From the NCBI RefSeq assembly GCF_039544005.1, contig NZ_BAABKV010000001.1, positions 6,448,001 to 6,512,000 on the forward strand: a stretch of DNA of 64,000 nucleotides, given 5' to 3'. Below, piece by piece: positions 43,663 through 52,331 of this stretch. Position numbers and translations under genes: made by a program. How positions within the stretch are numbered: the stretch's first letter is position 1; the number at the start of each line of letters is the position of its first letter. This DNA comes from Kitasatospora paranensis. Lineage in GTDB: Bacteria; Actinomycetota; Actinomycetes; Streptomycetales; Streptomycetaceae. The notes below the pieces were generated by a model that worked only from the letters and a program-made list of their open reading frames with translations, ran no database searches and was not told where the DNA came from.

Positions 43663-45027
43663 TCAGGCGTCGGCGCGTTCCACCGCGGGGGCGCCCGGCT
43701 GGGCGGGCACGGCCGCGTCATGGGTGTCGACCAGGGTGGTCTCGTCGAACGGCAGACCGCCGGCCAGCACCAGCTGCAGGCGGTCGCGGTCGATCTCGCC
43801 CGTCCAGTGGCCGATCAGCACGGTGGCCACCGCGTTGCCGGCGAAGTTGGTGAGCGCGCGGGCCTCCGACATGAAGCGGTCGATGCCGACGATCAGGCCG
43901 ACCCCGTCGACCAGTTCGGGCCGGTGCGACTGGAGGCCGCCGGCCAGGGTGGCCAGGCCGGCGCCGGTGACGCCGGCGGCACCCTTGGAGGCGATCACCA
44001 TGAAGAGCAGCAGCGAGAGCTGCTGGCCGATCGACATCGGCTTGTCGAGCGCCTCGGAGACGAAGATCGAGGCCATCGTCAGGTAGATCGCGGTGCCGTC
44101 CAGGTTGAAGCTGTAGCCGGTCGGCACGGTGATGCCGACCACCGGACGGCTGACGCCGAGGTGCTCCATCTTGGCGATCAGCCGGGGCAGCGCGCTCTCC
44201 GAGGACGAGGTCGAGAGGATCAGCAGGAACTCTCGGCCGAGGTAGCGCAGCAGGGCGAACACGTTGACCCCGGCGACCAGTCGCAGCAGCAGGCCGAGGA
44301 CGACGCCGACGAAGAGCGCGCAGGCCAGGTAGAAGCCGACCATGATCATGGCGAGGCTCTTCAGCGCCGCGGTGCCGGTGGCCCCGACGACGGCGGCCAT
44401 CGCGCCGAACGCGCCGATCGGCGCCACCCACATGATCATCGACATGATCCGGAACACCAGCTTCTGCAGGTGCTCCACGCCGCGCAGCACGGGTGCGCCG
44501 GCCGGGCCCATCGCCTGGAGGGCGAAGCCGGCGAGCAGGGCCACCAGCAACGTCTGCAGCACCTTGCCCTCGGTGAGGGCGGAGAACAGGGTGGTGGGGA
44601 TCGTCCCGAGCAGGAAGTCGGCGGTGCCGGTGCTCTCCCCGGCCGCAGCCTGGGCGTGCCCCGACTTGGCGAGGGCGCTGGTCAGGTGCAGGCCCGCGCC
44701 CGGGTCGATCAGGTTGCCGACCACCAGGCCGATGCCGAGGGCGACGGTGGACATCACCAGGAAGTAGCCCAGGGCGAGGCCGCCGACCCGGCCGACCTTC
44801 GCGGCCCGGCCGACCGAGCCGATGCCCAGCACGATGGTGCAGAAGATCACCGGGCTGATCATCATCTTGATCAGGTTGACGAAGCCCGTGCCGACCGGCT
44901 TCAGCCCCACCGCGAACGACGGCGCCGCCAGACCGACGACGATGCCCGCCACCACGGCGGCGACCACCGCGAGATAGAGGTAGCGGGTGCGGTCCCCGCC
45001 TCTGCTGACTGCTCCTGAGGTGGACAT
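43663..45027 (-). CDS. dctA: C4-dicarboxylate transporter DctA (DAACS family)
   Basis: A 454-residue proton/sodium symporter for succinate, fumarate and malate. Diagnostic segments: GFVNLIKMMISPVIFCTIVLGI, the serine-rich re-entrant loop LSTSSSESALPRL, PTGYSFNLDGTAIYLTMASIF, and the substrate-binding GIDRFMSEARALTNFAGNAVATV. Length and order are normal. ATG at 45027 has AAGGAG 7 nt upstream. Divergent from a DcuS/CitA-type two-component system, the usual regulator of this carrier, with a CRP-like dyad between them. Confidence 0.95.
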   Translation of the reverse strand: MSTSGAVSRGGDRTRYLYLAVVAAVVAGIVVGLAAPSFAVGLKPVGTGFVNLIKMMISPVIFCTIVLGIGSVGRAAKVGRVGGLALGYFLVMSTVALGIGLVVGNLIDPGAGLHLTSALAKSGHAQAAAGESTGTADFLLGTIPTTLFSALTEGKVLQTLLVALLAGFALQAMGPAGAPVLRGVEHLQKLVFRIMSMIMWVAPIGAFGAMAAVVGATGTAALKSLAMIMVGFYLACALFVGVVLGLLLRLVAGVNVFALLRYLGREFLLILSTSSSESALPRLIAKMEHLGVSRPVVGITVPTGYSFNLDGTAIYLTMASIFVSEALDKPMSIGQQLSLLLFMVIASKGAAGVTGAGLATLAGGLQSHRPELVDGVGLIVGIDRFMSEARALTNFAGNAVATVLIGHWTGEIDRDRLQLVLAGGLPFDETTLVDTHDAAVPAQPGAPAVERADA

Positions 45028-45081
45028 CTGCGGCTCCTTCGCCCTGCGTTCCCTGACGGCCCCGGGGGAGGGCCCTCCAGG

Positions 45082-45127
45082 ACTATGGGCGCCCGCGTGA
45101 CGCGGGTCACGTTTGCGTTCATAGAGT
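45082..45127. promoter_or_regulatory. Divergent dctA/kinase promoters with a CRP-like dyad
   Basis: CGTGACGCGGGTCACG (45096-45111) fits the streptomycete Crp pattern GTG-N6-GNCAC. For dctA (minus strand) it overlaps the -35 GTGACC (45105-45110), 17 bp from -10 CATAGT (45082-45087). For the kinase (plus strand) a -10 TAGAGT lies at 45122-45127. The dyad thus touches both promoters. Confidence 0.55.
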
Positions 45128-45178
45128 TCACACGCCCGCGGCGGGCCCCTTCCGGCGGCGACCGTGCACACTGTCCGC

Positions 45179-46794
45179 ATGACCGCCGCCCCGCACCGAC
45201 CCGCGCGCCGCCCGCTGCGCAGCCTCGCCGGGCAGCTGTTCGCCGTCCAGGTGGTGATCGTCGCCGCGGTGGTCGCCGGCGGCGCCGTGCTCGCCTACCT
45301 GTTCACCGCCCAGCGCGCCGAGGACTCCGCGCTGCGCCAGGTCACCGCCGCCGCGACCGCCGTCGCCGACGCCCCCACCGTCCGCGACGCCGCGCTGCGG
45401 CCCGACCCCACGCCCGTCGTCCAGCCGTACGCCGAGCGGGTCCGGCAGGACTCCGGGGTCGACTTCGTCACCGTGATGGACACCCACGGCATCCGCTGGG
45501 CGCACCGCGACCCCGCCCAGATCGGCCGGCCCTTCCTCGGCCACATCGACCGGGCGCTGGCCGGCGAGACCTCGCACGAGACGTACACCGGCACCCTGGG
45601 CTCCTCCGTGCGGGTGGTCACCCCCGTCCGGGACGACCGGGGCCGGGTGGTGGCCCTGGTCAGCGCGGGCATCACCGTTCAGTCGATCAGCCGGCAGCTC
45701 AGCGGCCCGATGCTCGCCCTGGTCGGCGTCGCCGCCGGCGCGCTCGTCCTCGGCGGTCTCGGCACCTACCTCGCCAACGCCCGGCTGCGCCGGCACACCC
45801 ACGGCATGGGCGCCGACGAGCTCAGCCACCTCTACGAGTACCACCAGGCCACCCTGCACTCCGTCCGGGAGGGCCTGGTGCTGCTGGACCGCGACCACCG
45901 GGTGGTGCTCTGCAACGACGCCGCCCGCGAACTCCTCTCCCTGGAGGGGCAGCTGGACGGCATGCCGGTCACCGCGCTGGGGCTGCCGGAGTCCCTGGTG
46001 CACGCCGTCCTCGGCCCCGGGCCGGCGGTCGACGAGGTCCATCTGACCGCCGAGCGGGTGGTGGTGCTCAACACCTCGCCGATCGGCACCGGCCTCGGCA
46101 GCGTGCTGACCCTCCGCGACCACACCGAACTCCAGTCACTGGCAGGCGAACTGGACAGTGTCAGGGGTTTCGCCGACGCCCTCAACGCGCAGACCCACGA
46201 GGCCGCCAACCGGCTGCACGCGGTCGTCTCGCTGATCGAACTCGGGCGCCACCGCGAGGCCGTGGACTTCGCCACCGCCGAACTCGCCCTCGCCCAGCGG
46301 CTCACCGACAACGTGGTCGGCGCCGTCGGCGAGCCGGTGCTCGCCGCCCTGCTGCTGGGCAAGGCCTCCCAGGCGGCCGAACGCGGGGTCGAACTCGCCC
46401 TCACCGAGGACAGCCGGATCGACGACGGGGTGCTGCCCCCGACCTCGCCGCCCGCGACCTGGTCACCGTGCTGGGCAACCTCATCGACAACGCCGTGGAC
46501 GCCGCCATCGAGAACGCCGCCCGGCAGCCCGGCCCGCCCGAGGTCACCGTCACCGCCCGGGTGTCCGGCCCCGAACTGCTGCTGCGGGTGGCCGACACCG
46601 GCGCCGGCATCGACGAGGCCGCCGCCGACGAGGTCTTCCGCCGCGGCTGGACGACCAAGCAGCACGGCCGCGGCCTCGGCCTCGCCCTCGTCGCCCAGGC
46701 CGCCCGCCGCAACGGCGGCACCGTCGAGGTCGGCCGCGACCGCGGCGCGGTGCTCACCGTCCGGCTGCCGCTGCAGCGGGAGGCCGTCCGATGA
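45179..46794 (+). CDS. DcuS/CitA-type sensor histidine kinase, frame broken at 46436-46440
   Basis: About 538 residues. Two membrane helices (about 20-45 and 180-200) flank an extracytoplasmic Cache/PASp-type domain with the family motif IRWAHRDPAQIGRPFLG. A cytoplasmic PAS follows (REGLVLLDRDHRVVLCNDAA), then the Spo0B-like dimerisation helix LNAQTHEAANRLHAVVSLIE with the phospho-acceptor His, and the ATPase domain. The last part is in another frame; one added C in the run at 46436-46440 gives LPPDLAARDLVTVLGNLIDNAVDAA. Senses C4-dicarboxylates or citrate in known relatives. ATG at 45179; overlaps the regulator by 4 nt. Confidence 0.9.
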
Positions 46795-47489
46795 CCGCCG
46801 GGATCACCGTCCTGGTCGTGGAGGACGACCCGGTCGCCGCCGACGCGCACGGCCTCTACGTCGCCCGCACCCCCGGCTTCCGGCTCGCCGCGACCGCGCA
46901 CAGCTGCGCCGGCGCCCTGCGCGCGCTGGACCGCGCCCGGGCCGCCGGCCGGCCCGTCGACCTGATCCTGCTCGACCTCCACCTGCCGGACGGCCACGGC
47001 CTCGGGCTGTGCCGCACGCTCCGTGCGGCCGGGCACACCACGGACATCATCGCCGTCACCTCGGCCCGGGACCTCGCGATGGTGCGGAAGGCGGTGTCCG
47101 CCGGCGTCGTCCAGTACCTGCTGAAGCCGTTCAGCAGCGGCGCGCTGCGCGAGCGGCTGGAGCGCTACGCCCGCTACCGCGCCTCGCTCGGCCGGGACGG
47201 CGAGGCGGTCGGCCAGGACGAGGTCGACCAGGCCCTCGCACTGCTGCGCACGCCCGAACGCACGACGCTGCCCAAGGGGTTGAGCGCCCCCACGCTGGAG
47301 ACCGTGGCCGGGGTGCTGCGGGCCGCCGACGCGGGCCTGTCGGCCGCGGCCGCCGGTGCCGCGGCGGGGGTCTCCCGGATCACCGCCCGCCGCTACCTGG
47401 AACACCTGGTGGACTCCGGCCAGGCCCTCCGGGAGCCGCAGTACGGGCAGGTCGGCCGTCCCGAGCTGTGCTACCGCTGGCGGTCCTGA
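46791..47489 (+). CDS. CitB/DcuR-type response regulator
   Basis: A 232-residue regulator. Receiver domain: VLVVEDDPVAADAH, phospho-acceptor Asp62 in LILLDLHLPDGHG, and Lys in QYLLKPFSSGAL. The C-terminal part (ADAGLSAAAAGAAAGVSRITARRYLEHLV) is the CitB/DcuR HTH. ATG overlaps the kinase stop (ATGA). Likely activates divergent dctA in response to extracellular dicarboxylates. A hairpin (47481-47520) overlaps its stop. Confidence 0.93.
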   Translation: MTAGITVLVVEDDPVAADAHGLYVARTPGFRLAATAHSCAGALRALDRARAAGRPVDLILLDLHLPDGHGLGLCRTLRAAGHTTDIIAVTSARDLAMVRKAVSAGVVQYLLKPFSSGALRERLERYARYRASLGRDGEAVGQDEVDQALALLRTPERTTLPKGLSAPTLETVAGVLRAADAGLSAAAAGAAAGVSRITARRYLEHLVDSGQALREPQYGQVGRPELCYRWRS

Positions 47490-47520
47490 CCCGGCGTCGT
47501 CCACCGCCGGGTCAGGACCG
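47481..47520. terminator. Terminator hairpin over the regulator stop codon
   Basis: 16-bp perfect arms (47481-47496 and 47505-47520) with an 8-nt loop, between convergent genes. Confidence 0.7.
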
Positions 47521-47531
47521 CCGACCGGGGG

Positions 47532-49176
47532 TCAGGCCGTGACCGACAGGGCGTGGTGGAAGACGTTGCCGGGATCCCAGGCGGCCTTGACGCGCTGGAG
47601 GCGCGGGTAGTTGTCCTTGTAGTAGAGGGTCTGCCAGGGCACGCCGGAGGCGTTCCACTGCGGGTCCGTGAGGTCGACGTCGGGGTAGTTGATGTAGGAG
47701 CCGTCGTTGGCGGCGTTCGGGACGGGGACGCCGCCGGTGGCCGCGTACACCTCCTGGTAGAGGCCGCGCATCCAGCCGACGTGCCGGTCGTCCTGGCTGG
47801 GGTCGGGCCAGTAGGTGGTGAAGTTGGCCTTCAGCACGGAGTCGCGCTGCGGCATCGCGGTGGCGTCCGGAGCGACGGTGTTGGCCTTGCCGCCGTAGGA
47901 GTAGAGCAGCACGGAGGCGTGGCCGTCGTAGCCGGGGTCGGAGAGCCGGCGGTAGAGGGCGGATATCTGCGTGTCGTTCCAACCGCGGCGCAGGTAGGCG
48001 CCCTTGGACTTCGTCCGGTTGAAGGCGCCGGTGTCGTACGGGTCCTTGAGCGTGGCCTTCAGCCAGGGCGAGGTGGCGGTCGTCCGGGTGGACGCCGCGG
48101 CGACGCCGGTGGTCACGGCGTCGAGGTAGGAGGTCATCAGCGCGGCGGCGTCGGGCAGGGTGCCGTCGATCTGGGCGCTGAGGGTGACGGTGCCCAGCGC
48201 CGCGTTGCCGAGGATCAGCACGCTGTGCAGGCTGGCCCAGGGCGAGCCGTCGGCGCTGTTGGCGGTGTGCCAGGCGCCGTGGTTGCGGACCACGGCAGCG
48301 AAGGAGTCGGCCGTCAGGTCGGCCCACTTCCACACCACGGTGGCCTTGAGCAGGGTGGCCGGCGGCTTCGGCAGCAGACCGGCGGGGTCGGTGCCGGTGG
48401 CGGCCGGGGTGCGGAACCAGTACCGGGTGACGACGCCGAAGTTGCCGCCGCCCCCGCCCGTGTGGGCCCACCACAGTTCGCGGTTGGGGTCGCCCGGGTC
48501 ACTGGTGGCGACCACCGCGCGGGCGGTCCCGCCGGCGTCGACCACGACGACCTCCACCGCGTACAGGTGGTCGACGACGGAACCGTGCTGGCGGCACATC
48601 GCGCCGTACCCGCCGCCCTGGACGTGGCCGCCGACGCCCACCGTCGGGCAGGTGCCGCCGGGGACGGTGACCCCCAGTCGAGGTAGAGCGTGCGGTAGAC
48701 GTGCCCGAGCATCGCTCCGGCCTCCACCATGAAGGCGCGCCGGGCGGGGTCGTAGGCGACGGCGTTCATCTCGGACACGTCGATCAGGATCCGGACGGCG
48801 GGGTCGTCGACCAGGCCGTCCAGGCAGTGGCCGCCGCTGCGGACGGCGATGCGCTTGCCGGCCCGGACGGCGTCGCCGACCGCCGCGACCACCTGGCGCG
48901 TCGAGTGGACGACCCGCACCGCGTCGGGCTGGGCGGCGAAGCGGCCGTTGTACCCGCGGGAGACCAGATCGAGGTAGCGGCTGTCGCTCGCGGTGACGGT
49001 CGCGGCGGCCGGCAGCACCCCGGTGACCGGATCGACAAGAACATCGACAGCCTTGTCAATATCGGAGTCACCCAGGGGGCGGCGGCCGCCCTATCGAGCT
49101 CCGCGCCGGTGAGGACGAACGCGGCGGCGGTGCCGCCCAGTGCGGTCGCCGTACGCAGGATCCCGCGACGGGACAT
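47532..49176 (-). CDS. Tat-exported FAD-linked oxidoreductase (berberine-bridge type), two frame breaks
   Basis: About 548 residues after restoring one base at 49075-49079 and one at 48671-48675. Twin-arginine signal MSRRGILRTATALGGTAAAF. The PCMH FAD domain has RSGGHCLDG (His for 8-alpha attachment) and GGTCPTVGVGGHVQGGGYG (Cys for 6-S attachment), so FAD is probably bicovalently bound as in glucooligosaccharide oxidase. The BBE C-terminus is YYKDNYPRLQRVKAAWDPGNVFHH. Such secreted enzymes oxidise sugars, alkaloids or polyketides with O2. ATG at 49176; a GTG six codons upstream is an alternative. Confidence 0.88.
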
Positions 49177-49490
49177 TTCGGCCACGATGAACACCAAACC
49201 CTTTCCTCGGAAAAGCCGTGAGCTGTTCCGGGTGCTCCGGGGATGCCCGGACAATCGCACTCGGTGCGGACACCAAGCACGTTATGGGCGTTCCGGGGAG
49301 GTGGGCGGTGGCCGGCCGGCCCGCCGCATACTGCGCCAGGTGCGGGTCCACGCTGTGGAATCTCCGGTCCGGCCGGACTCGGCCGGACGGCCGTGGCGCG
49401 GAAATCGACCCGCGGGTCTCTTCTGGCGGGAAATGATTCCCGGCCGCCCGGAGGCGGCTCCGGGGCGGCCCGGCGTGCGGCGGCCGGGTG
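49177..49490. other. Intergenic region upstream of the flavoenzyme
   Basis: No supported gene. It contains the upstream region of the oxidoreductase on the minus strand; AAAGG just before its first GTG is the only feature seen. One frame of the HAD-like gene stays open through it, probably by chance. Confidence 0.4.
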
Positions 49491-49902
49491 TCAGGGGTGG
49501 GCAGGACGGGCCAGCCGCTGTCCCGCGCGAGTTCGGCCATCAGCGGATCGCCGCCCACCACCCGGGGGTTGCCCACGACCCGCAGGATGGTCAGGCCCTC
49601 CCGGTGGTCCCCGTAGGCGAAGCACTGGGCGGCGTCGAGTCCGAGCCGGACCATCGCCTCCACGACCACCTCCGAGCCGGCGGCCGCGCTCGGGGCGCCG
49701 GCGTACAGGACCAGGTCGGCCGCGAGTCCGGTGCCGTGGGTGGTCGCGCCGCCGGGGGCGGGTCGGCGGTGACGCAGACCAGCAGGTCGCCGGCGGAGCG
49801 GTGGCGGGCCGCGGCCTCCCGGACGGCCGGCGCCGAGCCGGATGCCAGCAGGTTGTGCCTGAGGTCGAAGAACGCCGCCCGGCGACGCGCTTGAGTGAGC
49901 AT
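49491..49902 (-). CDS. Shrunken HAD-IB-like phosphatase, two frame breaks
   Basis: About 137 residues once one base is restored at 49754-49758 and one at 49494-49497. The C-terminal half is clearly HAD-IB-like (CFAYGDHREGLTILRVVGNPRVVGGDPLMAELARDSGWPVLP). The N-terminus FFDLRHNLLASGS corresponds to motif I but reads D-L-R, not D-x-D, so the general acid Asp is lost, and the cap domain present in full-length relatives is missing. It is probably not a working phosphatase, or works differently. ATG at 49902; an ATG pair about 60 nt upstream is possible. Confidence 0.55.
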
Positions 49903-50116
49903 GCCGTGGTCCCCCTGGTCGTTGTCCGCCGCAGGGGCCACCTGCGCGGTCTGCGTCATCATGCCCCACCCGGGTTCTGATCGTGAAGGTCGATTTTTGA
50001 CAGCCAGTAAAGGTCTTCGGCGAGTTCTCATGGGCCGTCCGGCCCCTGTGTTGTTGAGGTGGGGGCCGCTTAGTGGATGACAAGCCGGCATTTATGTCAT
50101 GTCCATGAATGCTTGC

Positions 50117-50158
50117 TTGACAAGCTGACTTGACAGGATTTGACAATGAGTGTTGTAT
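50117..50158 (+). promoter_or_regulatory. Promoter region with three TTGACA copies
   Basis: TTGACA occurs at 50117-50122, 50130-50135 and 50140-50145. The middle one with TTGTAT (50153-50158) at 17 bp makes a usable promoter for the gene at 50195. The other copies may be part of repeated activator sites. Region 49903-50194 is AT-rich for this genome and has no gene. Confidence 0.45.
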
Positions 50159-50194
50159 CTGCCTCGACAAGGTCGCCTAGCCGAGGGAAGCGAG

Positions 50195-51538
50195 ATGGCC
50201 GAGCGGGAGAGCGGGACGGTCGGGATCATCCTGGCCGGCGGGCGGGGTGAGCGCGCGAAGCCGATCACCTTGGAGTCCGCCGACTACATCCGGAGCAAGG
50301 CGCTGATCCCCTTCGCGGGCCGTCGGCTGATCGAGTGGGTGGTCGACGCCTGCCGCGAACAGGGCATCAGACGCTTCTACGTGGTGGCCCAGGGTCTGGA
50401 GAACCGGAGCCAGATCAAACTGCTGCTCGGCCACGGCGAGCGGTACGGGGTGGAGGTGCGCTACTCGCGCTCCAGCTTCGACCGCTACAACGTCGGGTCC
50501 GGCGCGGCCACCCTGCACAACCTGGAGCAGTGGGACCTCGGCGGCCGCGCCCTCGTCCTGCCGGTGGACTCGATCTTCGACTTCTCCCTGGAGGAGCTGG
50601 AGGCCACCCACCGCGCTTCCGACGCGGTGGTCACCGTCGCCGCGGTGGCCCGCAGCCCGCTGGAGGTGGCGGGGAAGTACGGGGCGATGCGCACCGACGG
50701 CGACGGCCTGGTCTCCGGCTTCGTGGAGAAGCCCGGCCTCGGGCTCATCCACGAGCTCTTCCCGGAGGCGACCACCGACAGCTGCGCCCTCGTCCCCACC
50801 AACGCGGGGATGTACCTCGTCGACTGCGACCGCCTGCGGCTCGCCGCCCGCGAGCCCGAGCTGATGCGGCAGGCGCAGCAGAGCCTCGACTGGGGCGGCG
50901 ACCTGCTGCCCTGGCTGGTCCGCAACGGACGGGCCGTCGCGGCCCACCACATCGCCCGGCTCGGCGACCTCGGCAACGTCCAGGACTACCTGCTGACGCT
51001 CCGTCACGTGCTGTCCGGGACGTACGCCCAGATGAACCAGCTGATGCCGGACCCGCGCAGCGAGCAGCCGCGCTACTGGATCCACGAGAGCTCCCTGCAC
51101 ACCAAGGACGACATCTCCGGGACGACCCTCGCCGACAAGATCGCCCAGGGCGACGTCACGGTCGGCCCGGGCGTGCGGATCGGCCGGGACGTCACCGTCG
51201 GCTCCGGGGTCCGCCTGGAGTACACCGACATCGGCGACGGCGCCGAACTGCGGGAGGGCGCCCGCCTCAGCGGGGCCGCCCTCGGCGACTCCTCGGTCAT
51301 CGGCCCGTACGCGCGGATCACCGACTCCTACATCGGCCCGATGGCGGAGATCCACTCCGCCCGGGACCGGCCCGCGCTGCTCGACGGCTACTGCGCGGTG
51401 GGCGACGGCGCCCACCTGTGGCAGGGCAGCCGGCTCTCCGGGGTCAGCGTCTACCCGCGGCTGCGGGTGCCGGCCCTCGCCAACCTGCCCGCCGGCACCG
51501 CGCTCACCAGCTCCGACGACATCCTGCGCTGGGTCTGA
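50195..51538 (+). CDS. Sugar-phosphate nucleotidyltransferase with C-terminal left-handed beta-helix
   Basis: A 447-residue protein. N-terminal nucleotidyltransferase: IILAGGRGERAKPITLESADYIRSKALIPFAG has the G-G-x-G-x-R and Lys of GlgC/RmlA enzymes; VLPVDSIFDFS holds a metal Asp and GFVEKPGL the sugar-site E-K-P. Spacing resembles GlgC (ADP-glucose pyrophosphorylase). From about residue 320 hexapeptide repeats (VTVGPGVRIGRDVTVGSGVRL) form a beta-helix. Probably makes an NDP-sugar for the glucan-type operon it starts. ATG at 50195; the frame is open upstream without a better start. 44 nt to the next gene. Confidence 0.85.
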   Translation: MAERESGTVGIILAGGRGERAKPITLESADYIRSKALIPFAGRRLIEWVVDACREQGIRRFYVVAQGLENRSQIKLLLGHGERYGVEVRYSRSSFDRYNVGSGAATLHNLEQWDLGGRALVLPVDSIFDFSLEELEATHRASDAVVTVAAVARSPLEVAGKYGAMRTDGDGLVSGFVEKPGLGLIHELFPEATTDSCALVPTNAGMYLVDCDRLRLAAREPELMRQAQQSLDWGGDLLPWLVRNGRAVAAHHIARLGDLGNVQDYLLTLRHVLSGTYAQMNQLMPDPRSEQPRYWIHESSLHTKDDISGTTLADKIAQGDVTVGPGVRIGRDVTVGSGVRLEYTDIGDGAELREGARLSGAALGDSSVIGPYARITDSYIGPMAEIHSARDRPALLDGYCAVGDGAHLWQGSRLSGVSVYPRLRVPALANLPAGTALTSSDDILRWV

Positions 51539-51582
51539 GCACCCGCCCGCGCACCGCACCCGAACTCCCGATGGAGGAAGTG

Positions 51583-52272
51583 ATGGACAGCCCCGTGGTC
51601 GTGCTCGGCGGCGCCGGCAGGCTCGGCCGCCTCATCGTGCAGCGCCTGCTGGACCGGAGTGAACAGGTACGCGTCGTCGGCCGGAGCGTGCAGAGCGCCC
51701 GCCGCAGCCTGCCGCCCGGCGCGGTGTTCCACCGCGCCGACGTACGTGAACCCGAGAGCCTCGGCGAACCGCTGGCCCGCAGCGCCGCCCTGGTCTACTG
51801 CGTGGAGCCCGGGACGGACGACAGCGGACCGGACCGGCCGGAGACCACCGTCCACCAGGGCGTGCTGCACGCCCTGGCCGCCGCGACGCAGGGCGGCAAC
51901 CGGCCGCGCGTGGTGCTCGTCAGCCAGATCCACGCGACCCACCGCACACACCCGCTGAACGCCTACGGCCGGGTGCTGGACTGGCGGCTCGCCGGCGAGG
52001 AGGCCGTCCGCAGCTCCGGCCTGCCGTACACCGTCGTCCGGCCCGGCTGGCTGACCGACCTGCCGGGCGGCGCCCGGGTGCGGCTGGAGCAGGGCGACCG
52101 TGGCTTCGGCCAGGTCGCCCGCGAGGACGTCGCCGAGGCCTGCGTCCAGGCGCTCTACCACCGGGCGGCCGACGGCGTCACGTTCGAGATCTTCAACGAG
52201 CCCGGCTTCGCGGCGACCCGCTGGCCGGAGGCCTTCGCCGCGCTGCTGGGCGACCGCACGCCGGTCGGCTGA
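51583..52272 (+). CDS. NAD(P)-binding atypical SDR, NmrA/YwnB-like
   Basis: A 229-residue Rossmann protein: VVLGGAGRLGRLIVQRLLDR binds the dinucleotide, VRVVGRS specifies NADP, and GLPYTVVRPGWLTDLP is the conserved segment after the degenerate active site. The Ser-Tyr-Lys triad is not obvious (VLVSQIHATHR), as in many atypical SDRs that bind rather than turn over NADP. ATG at 51583 follows GGAGG by 5 nt; an in-frame ATG at 51571 is the alternative. Second gene of the operon. Confidence 0.85.
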   Translation: MDSPVVVLGGAGRLGRLIVQRLLDRSEQVRVVGRSVQSARRSLPPGAVFHRADVREPESLGEPLARSAALVYCVEPGTDDSGPDRPETTVHQGVLHALAAATQGGNRPRVVLVSQIHATHRTHPLNAYGRVLDWRLAGEEAVRSSGLPYTVVRPGWLTDLPGGARVRLEQGDRGFGQVAREDVAEACVQALYHRAADGVTFEIFNEPGFAATRWPEAFAALLGDRTPVG

Positions 52273-52331
52273 CCCGCCCCCGCAGCCGCCGCCCCGAAAC
52301 CCCGAGCCCCCGACCCGCCGGCCGCAGAGGA

